From CAZCZR01 sp964503455 (GTDB lineage: Bacteria > Bacillota > Clostridia > UBA1381): a DNA stretch of 12,422 nt. The number at the start of each line of letters is the position of its first letter. Position 1 is the stretch's first letter. A model generated the notes under the pieces. That model was not told the DNA's origin and made no database searches. It saw only the letters and a list, made by a program, of their open reading frames with translations. Positions 5,826 through 12,422 of the stretch are shown in pieces. The DNA lies in contig CAZCZR010000052.1 in assembly GCA_964503455.1 (NCBI GenBank), positions 1 to 12,422 of the forward strand, given 5' to 3'. The position numbers were made by a program, and so were the translations under genes.

Positions 5826-7631
5826 TTGTCCAAACAGGTAAAAAACATTGCCGCATGGGTTTTGGTAGCGGTTTTGCTGTATTTTATTATGAGTGCGGTT
5901 ACCAGAACGGGCAGCAAGGAGGAATTTACGTATTCCGACCTTATAAACGCCATTCGCTCGGAATCGGTCACGGAGCTTAAAATTGATAAATCGCTTAACG
6001 CGACTGTTGTCATGCGGGATGCGCAAACGGGAAAGGACATTGTGAAAAAGACACAGATACCCTCACTTTATATGCTGCAGGCGTCTGTGGGCGATGATAT
6101 AGACGATCAGATAGAACGCGGTACCTTAAAGGCGTCAGCAGATCATTCGGGAATATCTCTCGACACGATCATAAGCATTGTAGTTCCGTTGGTGGTTCTG
6201 GCTGTGTTCCTTATTTTTATGACAAAGCGTTCCGGCGGAGGAGGCAACCTCTTTACGAAAAGCCGCGCGCGGCTTGTGGATGAGAGCAGCAGGAATATTA
6301 AATTCGCCAATGTAGCCGGCGCCAAGGAGGAAAAGGCGGAGATAGAAGAGGTTGTCGAATTTTTGAAAAATCCCGCTAAATTCACGGCGCTCGGGGCAAG
6401 GATTCCAAAAGGACTGCTTCTTGTGGGACCTCCGGGAACCGGAAAGACGCTGCTTGCCAAGGCTACGGCAGGTGAGGCGGGCGTGCCGTTTTTCACCATA
6501 AGCGGTTCCGATTTTGTGGAGCTGTATGTGGGAGTCGGAGCATCGAGAGTAAGAGATCTGTTTGAGCAGGCAAAGAAGTGCAAGCCGTGCATAATCTTTA
6601 TAGACGAGATCGACGCCGTAGGAAGAAAGCGCGGCGCGGGAATGGGCGGCGGACATGACGAAAGGGAACAGACGCTGAATCAGCTGCTTGTCGAGATGGA
6701 CGGCTTCGGCGTGAACGAGGGCGTTATAGTGATAGCGGCAACGAACCGGCCCGATATTCTCGACCCTGCGCTTTTAAGACCGGGACGCTTTGACAGACAG
6801 GTGGTAGTCGATCCGCCGGATCTCCAGGGCAGACGCGAAATACTCGACGTTCATTGCAAAAACAAGCCTATAGCAAAAGAGGTTGATCTTGATAAAATAG
6901 CAAAATCCACAACGGGATATACCGGCGCGGATATTGAAAACCTTATCAACGAGGCGGCTATATACGCGGCGCGCAGAAATCACGTCGAGATAAATTCAAA
7001 GGATATAGAGGATGCCAACCTGAAGGTTATGATGGGCGCCGAGAAAAAGTCGCGAGTTATAACCGATAAGGAGCGCAGGCTTACAGCTTACCATGAGGCG
7101 GGTCACGCTGTATTGACAAAGCTTGTGGATAAGGCCGCAACTGTGCATCAGGTGTCGATCATTCCAAGGGGCAGATCAGGCGGTTATACGATGTATCTGC
7201 CGGAGGAAGATACGATGTATTCCTCGCGCAAGGAAATGCTTAACAGGATAATAGTTCTTTTGGGCGGAAGAGTTGCCGAGGCGCTCACAATGGATGATAT
7301 TTCCACGGGAGCTTCTAACGATCTTCAGCGAGCGACGGATATAGCGCGCAAAATGGTGACACAATACGGTATGAGCAATCTCGGCGCTGTATGCTATGAC
7401 GAGGGCGGCGAGGTATTCATAGGAAGAGATTACGGTCATTCAAAGCAGTATTCCGAAAAGGTTGCCGCAGAGATAGACGAGGAGATCAAAAATATAGTAA
7501 ACGCTCAGTACAAAAAGACCGAGGAGCTTTTGAGCAAGCATATGCCTGTTCTGAACCGTCTGGCGGAGCTTCTTTTGGAGAAGGAAACCATAGGCGCGGA
7601 GGAGTTCGAGGCTTGTGTCGCGGGCGAATAA
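5826..7631 (+). CDS. ftsH: ATP-dependent zinc metalloprotease FtsH
   Basis: FtsH is a hexameric membrane-anchored AAA+ protease that degrades damaged membrane proteins and short-lived regulators. With the start chosen here it has 601 residues, within the family range. It has a first membrane helix (about residues 8-24), an external domain, a second helix (about 112-132), and a cytoplasmic AAA module with Walker A GPPGTGKT (201-208), Walker B IIFIDE (256-261) and the second region of homology AATNRPDILDPALLRPGRFDR. The protease domain has HEAGH (423-427); Asp499 in ASND is the likely third zinc ligand. Start choice: AAGGAG (5812-5817) overlaps a GTG at 5817, which it cannot serve. A TTG at 5820 is only two bases from it, whereas the TTG at 5826 is eight bases away and gives the FtsH-like MSKQVKNIAAW. 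The DUF1858 gene follows 48 bases later. Confidence 0.95.
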   Translation: MSKQVKNIAAWVLVAVLLYFIMSAVTRTGSKEEFTYSDLINAIRSESVTELKIDKSLNATVVMRDAQTGKDIVKKTQIPSLYMLQASVGDDIDDQIERGTLKASADHSGISLDTIISIVVPLVVLAVFLIFMTKRSGGGGNLFTKSRARLVDESSRNIKFANVAGAKEEKAEIEEVVEFLKNPAKFTALGARIPKGLLLVGPPGTGKTLLAKATAGEAGVPFFTISGSDFVELYVGVGASRVRDLFEQAKKCKPCIIFIDEIDAVGRKRGAGMGGGHDEREQTLNQLLVEMDGFGVNEGVIVIAATNRPDILDPALLRPGRFDRQVVVDPPDLQGRREILDVHCKNKPIAKEVDLDKIAKSTTGYTGADIENLINEAAIYAARRNHVEINSKDIEDANLKVMMGAEKKSRVITDKERRLTAYHEAGHAVLTKLVDKAATVHQVSIIPRGRSGGYTMYLPEEDTMYSSRKEMLNRIIVLLGGRVAEALTMDDISTGASNDLQRATDIARKMVTQYGMSNLGAVCYDEGGEVFIGRDYGHSKQYSEKVAAEIDEEIKNIVNAQYKKTEELLSKHMPVLNRLAELLLEKETIGAEEFEACVAGE

Positions 7632-7679
7632 GCGAAACGGTTTTAAATATAAAAATAAAGAAGATAGGAGATAATAAAA

Positions 7680-7898
7680 ATGGCAAAAGTAACAAAGGAC
7701 ACAATAATAATGGACGTTTTGAAGATGGATATGGAAACAGCGCAGTTCTTTTTCGAGATAGGAATGCACTGCATAGGCTGCCCGTCGGCAAGCGGGGAGA
7801 GCATTGAGGCGGCGGCAATGGTTCACGGCGTTGACGCTGACGAGCTTGTAAACAAGATAAACGCTTTCCTTGACAGCAAGGAAAATTCAAACGCGTAA
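7680..7898 (+). CDS. DUF1858 protein, CxxC redox-disulfide domain
   Basis: This 72-residue protein matches the small DUF1858 family, also called the hybrid-cluster-protein-associated redox disulfide domain. It is recognised by the N-terminal pattern TIIMDVLKMD, the central MHCIGCPSASGESIEAAA with the Cys31-x-x-Cys34 pair, and the C-terminal VDADELVNKINAFL helix. The two cysteines probably form a reversible disulfide or bind a ligand; no biochemical function is established for the family to my knowledge. It is predicted cytoplasmic, with no signal peptide or membrane segment. The ATG has TAGGAG (7665-7670) nine bases upstream. No hybrid cluster protein gene is visible in the window; the neighbour is ftsH. 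No terminator separates the two, so it is probably the last gene of the operon. Confidence 0.85.
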   Translation: MAKVTKDTIIMDVLKMDMETAQFFFEIGMHCIGCPSASGESIEAAAMVHGVDADELVNKINAFLDSKENSNA

Positions 7899-7910
7899 AA
7901 GAAGAAGGAG

Positions 7911-7966
7911 GAGCCGCAGTGTTTAAGGGTTATTTATGAGTATATACCTTGACAGGCGGCTCTTTT
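7911..7966 (+). terminator. Imperfect terminator-like hairpin after the housekeeping operon
   Basis: GAGCCGC (7911-7917) pairs perfectly with GCGGCTC (7956-7962), and TTTT (7963-7966) follows. Inside, TGT with ACA and AAGG with CCTT add more pairs separated by small bulges, so most of the 38-base interior can fold into an extended imperfect stem. Its position, just after the DUF1858 gene and before an unrelated secreted enzyme, fits an intrinsic terminator. The T-run is short and the stem imperfect, so read-through is possible. Confidence 0.5.
7919..7939 (+). other. Six-codon reading frame with a strong ribosome binding site
   Basis: A near-perfect Shine-Dalgarno AAGGAGG (7905-7911) is followed after seven bases by GTG and the frame MFKGYL-stop. 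Its TGA overlaps an ATG (7936-7938) in an ATGA arrangement; that second frame runs 15 codons (MSIYLDRRLFSKINL) to a stop at 7981-7983. The first frame lies within the left part of the hairpin at 7911-7966. It may be a leader peptide, the start of a decayed gene, or coincidence. I cannot name a function. Confidence 0.3.
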
Positions 7967-7976
7967 CAAAAATAAA
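7949..7976 (+). promoter_or_regulatory. Candidate promoter for the secreted glycosidase
   Basis: A perfect -35 box TTGACA (7949-7954) is followed by a 16-base spacer and AATAAA (7971-7976), a four-of-six -10 match. TAAATT (7973-7978) at 18 bases is an equal alternative. Transcription would begin around 7983, leaving a leader of roughly 15-20 bases. The -35 box lies in the 3' arm of the terminator-like hairpin. The weak -10 lowers confidence. Confidence 0.4.
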
Positions 7977-7999
7977 TTTATGAAAGAGAGAGAAAAATT

Positions 8000-10900
8000 A
8001 TGAAGAAAACGTTCAGACGACTGATTGCTCTGACGGCTGCCGCGGCTATGTTGCCTGTATCGGGTTTTATTGGCGTGTCGGCGGCTTCAAGAATGAGCAG
8101 AGCCGATGTTATCGTGCGCCTTGACCCGGCGGATGCGTCGCCGTTCAATAACGGACGCTTTGAAGGATGGGGTACCAGTATGGGCTGGTGGGGCAACCGC
8201 ATAGGTTACAGCGATAAGCTTGCGGAGGACTCGGCAAGGCTGTTTTATGATGAGGAAACGGGACTCGGACTCGATATCGTCCGCTATAATGTGGGCGGCG
8301 GAGACGATCCGTCGCACAATCATATTACGCGTTCGGACTCGAAGCTCCCGTGCCTGATGAATTCTGACGGCACATATGATTGGGATGCCGACTATAATCA
8401 GACGAATGTGCTTAAGAAGATCAAAGAGGAAAACGATAATGTACATATTGAAGGCTACACCAATTCGCCGCCGTGGTTTATGACAAAGAGCGGCTGTTCC
8501 GGCGGCGGCACTAATGCCGGAGAAAATCTTGATCCGTCAAAATACGGCGAGTTTGCCGAATTTGTAGCGGATGTTACAGAGCATTATAAGGAAATAGGAC
8601 TGCCGTTTTCGAGCTATTCTCCTATGAATGAGCCGGATCCGTCCACAAAATACTGGGGCGCAAACAGCCCGAAACAGGAGGGTAACCACGTAGCTGTAGG
8701 CGCGAATCAGTCGGCGCTTCTGGCGGCGCTTTCGGATGAATATAAAAGCCGCGGGATAGACACTATTGTCGCGGGCATGGACGAAACGAGCATAGACCTC
8801 TCGATAAACTCCTACAATAAGCTTACCGATGAGGGAAAGGCGGCTCTCGGACGCTTTGACACGCATACCTACGGCGGATCGAAGCGCGCGGAGCTTAAGC
8901 AGCTGGCGATAGAATCGGGAAAGACTCTCTGGATGAGCGAGGTTGACAACGGCGGCACGGCAGGTACGAACGCCGGCAATATGGGTGCGGGTCTTAATCT
9001 TGCCAATAACATACTTACCGATATGAACGGTATGCAGCCGGCGGCATGGGTAATGTGGGATATTCTTGATTTCCATAAGGATTCGACGTTTGAGGATCCT
9101 TCGGGCAACTATACCGAAAAGGACAATGCCTTAAACCAAAACGGCGGTATCTGGGGTGTGGGTATGGTTAATCATGACACACAGGAAATAGAGCTCACGC
9201 AGAAGTATTATGTATATGGCCAGTTCTCCCGTTACATCAATCCGGGCGATACTGTGATAGCGTCCTCCGACAAGACGCTTGCGGCGTATAACAAAGACAC
9301 CGGCACCATAAAGATCGTGGCGGTCAACACCGACGATACGGACAGAACGTATGATTTTGATCTCGGCGCTTTTAAGTCGGTCGGCGACACCGCAAAGGTC
9401 ATCCGCACGAGCGGAAGTATGGACGACGGCGAGCATTGGGCGGAGCTTGACGATATAAAGCTTAACGGCAAGACGCTTTCCTGTACGCTTATTCCTAATT
9501 CAGTAACAACATTTGTTGTGGAGAACAACGTTAAGGATGTTGATTACATATCAATAAACGGCGCGAGAACGGTCGTTATGGGCAGCACAGCGCAGTACAC
9601 GGCTTCGGCAAGCGACGGAAGCGATATTGTATGGTCGGTATCCGATGAAAGCGTAGCATCCATAACGCAGGACGGTGCGCTCACTCCCATAAGCGAGGGA
9701 GAAACTGTTGTTACTGCAAAGAGCGAGTCTCTCGGATATGAAAGTGATTTTGAGATAAGAGTATTGAACATAAGAAAGCTTGATATAACGCCGTATGACG
9801 GCAGCTCCTCATGGAATAATGACGCTTCGTCAAATTATCAGAAGGCAGCCGACGGTGATCTTTCCACATACTTTGACGGCTTGAACGCGGGATATGTGAC
9901 GCTTGATCTCGGAGGAGAATACGAGATAGGCGGCATCGGCTACGCGCCGAGAAGCGGTTTTGAATACCGTATGCAGGGCGGAAGCTTCTACGGATCCGCT
10001 GACGGAGAAACATGGACAAAGCTGTACACAATATCCGTAAAACCGTCGGCTAATGTGCTTACATACGTGTACAGCGATGATATAGCAAACAAATATGATG
10101 CTTATAGGTACATAAAATACGCGGTTCCATCGGGCAAGCAGAGTTTCAATGGTAAAGAGGAGGACTATAACTGCAACGTGGCTGAAATAGAGATCTATGC
10201 GGCCGGCGCGGAGGAGGATCCGTTTGCAAAGGCTCTTGCGGCCATACGTCCGGCGGGAGAGATTTACGGTAATATAAATATGCCCTCCGAATACGGAGAT
10301 GTTAAGATAGAGTGGACCTCGTCCGATGAAAGCATAATAGCAAAGACAGGCGAGGTAACAAGGGGCGATGAGAATAAATCTGTGACACTCGGCGCTGTTT
10401 TGACGGCGGGAGATGAGAGCATAGAACAAAAATACGATGTAACAGTCATCAAAAAGGCGGAAGGCAAGTCCGAAGATGATATGAAGGCATATCTGTTTGT
10501 GCATTTTGTAGGCACGGAGTCCAACGCGTCTCAGGAGCAGATATATTTCTCTGTATCAGAGGACGGAACAACTTGGCAGACTCTTAATATGGGTGCGCCT
10601 GTGCTTACAAGCGAGGTGGGCGAAGGCGGTGTACGCGATCCGCACATAATACGCTCTCCCGAAGGGGATAAGTTCTTCCTCATAGCAACTGATCTGTCGA
10701 TCTACAACAGACGTGATGATTCTAACCGCTGGGGTACCTGTCAGACATCGGGAAGCCGCTCGATAGTTATATGGGAATCAAATGATCTGGTCAGCTGGTC
10801 GAAAGCGCGCCTTGTAAAGGTAGCTCCCGACAATGCGGGCTGCACATGGGCGCCCGAATCAATATATGATGACGCGTCCGGAAGATATATGGTATTCTGG

Positions 10901-12328
10901 GCGTCAAAGACAGCGGACGACAACTATACGACACAGCGCATTTATCGCGCGTATACGCGTGATTTTGTGAATTTCACCGAGCCGGAGATTTACATGGACG
11001 GCGGCAGCATAAGCAATATCGATACGACTTTCCTTAAAGACAACGGCGTATATTACCGGTTCACTAAGAACGAATCAAAGTCCTCGGTAATCATGGAAAG
11101 GAGCGCAGACCTTGACGGAGAGTTTGAAGCTGTGGACACTTACACAATCAACGGCACAGCCGGAAATTCCGTGACAGGCTACGAGGGACCTACAGCATAT
11201 AAGATAAACGGTGAAAATAAATGGTGTCTGCTGCTTGATTACTACTCAAAGAGTCAGGGCTATAAGCCGTTTGTAACGGACGATATTTCAAAGGGTACGT
11301 TCACCTCGGCTGCGGACTTCAGCTTCGACACGAAGTACCGTCACGGTACGGTAATGCCGATAACGGCGGAGGAGTACAGAAATCTCATGGAGGCGTATAC
11401 CGAGCAGGAGGTTCCGGAAAACGGCGAGATCATATTTGATATGGATTTTGACGGCTCGGATCTTACGGCGAAAGTCGGTTCTGCCGAAAGCGAAAGCACG
11501 ACACTTACTTACGAGGACGGTATTAAGGGTAAGGCGGCTGTACTTGACGGAAAGAGCTTCATTAAAATAGCAAGCACGGACGGCGCAAGTCTGCTTGACG
11601 GGCTTGACAGGTTTACGGTATCTTTCTGGTCAAAGACGTCGGGCAAGACCTCGTGGTGGTTCTATGCGGCTCCCGATGAAAGGACGCAGACGTATGAATC
11701 GGAAAAATACGCGGGAATACTCGATAACGGCTCGTCACTTACGGCAGAGAGATATAACAGCAGCAGTATGGCGCGTCCGTCGGCTGCGACGGCATCGTAT
11801 ACAAGCGGCGAGTGGAAGCACGTTGCACTTGTGCATAAAAATAACAGCTTCGCCCTGTACGTAGACGGCGAGAAGAAGTCCGAAGTCGCTACCGCAGTTG
11901 ATATTTCCGATATGCTCGGCGAAAATTCAATAGCGTATATCGGTAAAGCCAACTGGGGTTCATCGGGAGAGTATGCCGTAGGCTCGGTTGATGAGTTCAG
12001 GATATATAACGCGGCGCTTACGGCTGATGAGGTGGCGAGAGAATACCACAGAATGTGGTTTGAAAATGTCACGGTATCTGACGGAAAGCTTGAGTACACG
12101 CTCAAAACGGCTGTCGAGGCGCCGGAAAAAAGCGTTTATACGGCGCTTTACGACGGGGACGGCACACTCGTTGACGTAAAGATCACACAGCTTGGATCGG
12201 ATCTTGCAAGCGTAGGAACGTTTGAGCTTCCGGCCGGCGGCACCTATACCGTGTCGGCATATCTGTGGGATGCCAATCAGGGACCGGCGGCTGACGGCGT
12301 GAGCCAAAGCGTGGAATATAGCGCGTAA
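8000..12328 (+). CDS. Secreted multidomain glycosidase, GH30 plus GH43 catalytic domains
   Basis: The 1442-residue protein starts with a signal peptide (MKKTFRRL, a hydrophobic stretch, likely cut after VSA near residue 29). Domains in order: GH30 of the endo-beta-1,6-galactanase type (about 35-510, beginning with EGWGTSMGWWGN; acid/base Glu211 in MNEP, nucleophile Glu314 in WMSEVD, then a beta-sandwich); Ig-like BIG2 (515-590); F5/8-type C or CBM32-like (594-735); atrophied Ig-like (740-822); five-bladed-propeller GH43 (about 829-1130; base Asp880 in GVRDP, Asp1008 in NIDTTF, acid Glu1062 in YEGP); LamG-like (about 1143-1350); a beta-rich end module. No LPxTG, dockerin or S-layer motif is seen, so it is probably released. 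The likely substrate, by inference, is type II arabinogalactan: GH43 removing arabinofuranose and GH30 cutting beta-1,6-galactan. Exact subfamilies and specificity are not certain. The ribosome binding site is only a weak GAGAGAG (7986-7992). Confidence 0.88.
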   Translation: MKKTFRRLIALTAAAAMLPVSGFIGVSAASRMSRADVIVRLDPADASPFNNGRFEGWGTSMGWWGNRIGYSDKLAEDSARLFYDEETGLGLDIVRYNVGGGDDPSHNHITRSDSKLPCLMNSDGTYDWDADYNQTNVLKKIKEENDNVHIEGYTNSPPWFMTKSGCSGGGTNAGENLDPSKYGEFAEFVADVTEHYKEIGLPFSSYSPMNEPDPSTKYWGANSPKQEGNHVAVGANQSALLAALSDEYKSRGIDTIVAGMDETSIDLSINSYNKLTDEGKAALGRFDTHTYGGSKRAELKQLAIESGKTLWMSEVDNGGTAGTNAGNMGAGLNLANNILTDMNGMQPAAWVMWDILDFHKDSTFEDPSGNYTEKDNALNQNGGIWGVGMVNHDTQEIELTQKYYVYGQFSRYINPGDTVIASSDKTLAAYNKDTGTIKIVAVNTDDTDRTYDFDLGAFKSVGDTAKVIRTSGSMDDGEHWAELDDIKLNGKTLSCTLIPNSVTTFVVENNVKDVDYISINGARTVVMGSTAQYTASASDGSDIVWSVSDESVASITQDGALTPISEGETVVTAKSESLGYESDFEIRVLNIRKLDITPYDGSSSWNNDASSNYQKAADGDLSTYFDGLNAGYVTLDLGGEYEIGGIGYAPRSGFEYRMQGGSFYGSADGETWTKLYTISVKPSANVLTYVYSDDIANKYDAYRYIKYAVPSGKQSFNGKEEDYNCNVAEIEIYAAGAEEDPFAKALAAIRPAGEIYGNINMPSEYGDVKIEWTSSDESIIAKTGEVTRGDENKSVTLGAVLTAGDESIEQKYDVTVIKKAEGKSEDDMKAYLFVHFVGTESNASQEQIYFSVSEDGTTWQTLNMGAPVLTSEVGEGGVRDPHIIRSPEGDKFFLIATDLSIYNRRDDSNRWGTCQTSGSRSIVIWESNDLVSWSKARLVKVAPDNAGCTWAPESIYDDASGRYMVFWASKTADDNYTTQRIYRAYTRDFVNFTEPEIYMDGGSISNIDTTFLKDNGVYYRFTKNESKSSVIMERSADLDGEFEAVDTYTINGTAGNSVTGYEGPTAYKINGENKWCLLLDYYSKSQGYKPFVTDDISKGTFTSAADFSFDTKYRHGTVMPITAEEYRNLMEAYTEQEVPENGEIIFDMDFDGSDLTAKVGSAESESTTLTYEDGIKGKAAVLDGKSFIKIASTDGASLLDGLDRFTVSFWSKTSGKTSWWFYAAPDERTQTYESEKYAGILDNGSSLTAERYNSSSMARPSAATASYTSGEWKHVALVHKNNSFALYVDGEKKSEVATAVDISDMLGENSIAYIGKANWGSSGEYAVGSVDEFRIYNAALTADEVAREYHRMWFENVTVSDGKLEYTLKTAVEAPEKSVYTALYDGDGTLVDVKITQLGSDLASVGTFELPAGGTYTVSAYLWDANQGPAADGVSQSVEYSA

Positions 12329-12377
12329 TTCAGGCTGAGCGACGCGACAGGTTAAACTGTATGGTTTTGCAATATTT

Positions 12378-12405
12378 GGAGGACGGAGCGATCTGTCCTC
12401 CTTTT
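12378..12405 (+). terminator. Strong intrinsic terminator after the glycosidase gene
   Basis: GGAGGACGGA (12378-12387) pairs with TCTGTCCTCC (12392-12401) over ten base pairs with one G-T wobble, closed by a GCGA tetraloop of the stable GNRA class, and TTTT (12402-12405) follows, with another T-run shortly after. It lies 49 bases after the stop codon and marks the end of the glycosidase transcript. Bases 12329-12377 show no gene. Confidence 0.9.
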
Positions 12406-12422
12406 ATGATTTTTCAACAATT

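Noticed and set aside
6135..6656. Two overlapping minus-strand open frames of 173 and 149 codons
   Set aside because: Both are antisense to the AAA domain of ftsH, and two long shadows together are expected from this codon use.
7613..7807. 64-codon plus-strand frame overlapping the end of ftsH and most of the DUF1858 gene
   Set aside because: It is out of frame with both genes, has no suitable ribosome binding site, and the DUF1858 frame has a recognised family pattern.
9830..10504. 224-codon open frame on the minus strand
   Set aside because: It lies wholly antisense to the F5/8 and Ig-like part of the glycosidase; its composition looks like a shadow of the coding strand.
1..12422. CRISPR arrays, tRNA or rRNA genes, insertion sequences, attachment sites
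   Set aside because: I saw no regularly spaced direct repeats, no cloverleaf or rRNA signature, and no transposase or integrase-like protein on either strand.

Overview
The window looks like a chromosomal segment of an anaerobic, low-to-mid GC member of the Clostridia (Bacillota), probably a gut or rumen fibre degrader. The reasons are gene order, strong Shine-Dalgarno sites, the clostridial arrangement MazG-like / gdpP / rplI / dnaB, the redox-disulfide DUF1858 protein, and a large secreted modular glycosidase. The exact genus cannot be read from the sequence. All seven recognised genes lie on the + strand.

Layout. Bases 1-153 hold a T-run that may be the tail of an upstream terminator, a near-consensus sigma-A promoter (46-74) and a leader with two competing hairpins. 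A tightly packed housekeeping operon follows: a small MazG-like protein (154-462), the membrane c-di-AMP phosphodiesterase GdpP (480-2504), ribosomal protein bL9 (2527-2973), replicative helicase DnaB (3044-4432), tRNA(Ile)-lysidine synthase TilS (4438-5787), membrane protease FtsH (best start TTG at 5826, to 7631) and a small CxxC protein of the DUF1858 type (7680-7898). A second promoter candidate, with an overlapping dyad, lies at the tilS-ftsH junction. An imperfect terminator-like hairpin (7911-7966) closes the block.

Bases 7899-7999 are a dense junction: a hairpin, a strong ribosome binding site before a six-codon reading frame, and a perfect TTGACA box inside the hairpin's 3' arm. Then comes a 1442-residue secreted enzyme (8000-12328). 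It combines a GH30 catalytic domain (endo-beta-1,6-galactanase type), an Ig-like domain, an F5/8-type C (CBM32-like) domain, a second Ig-like domain, a GH43 catalytic domain, a LamG-like domain and a C-terminal beta-rich module. Both catalytic sites look intact. A strong intrinsic terminator with a GCGA tetraloop follows (12378-12405).

How it works together. The operon joins second-messenger control, ribosome and replication proteins, tRNA decoding and membrane proteolysis. The glycosidase is a separate transcription unit and is probably an outward-facing arabinogalactan-degrading enzyme. The most notable items are the two-catalytic-domain fusion, the junction before it, the absence of hpt between tilS and ftsH, and the heavy AUA codon use in tilS itself.
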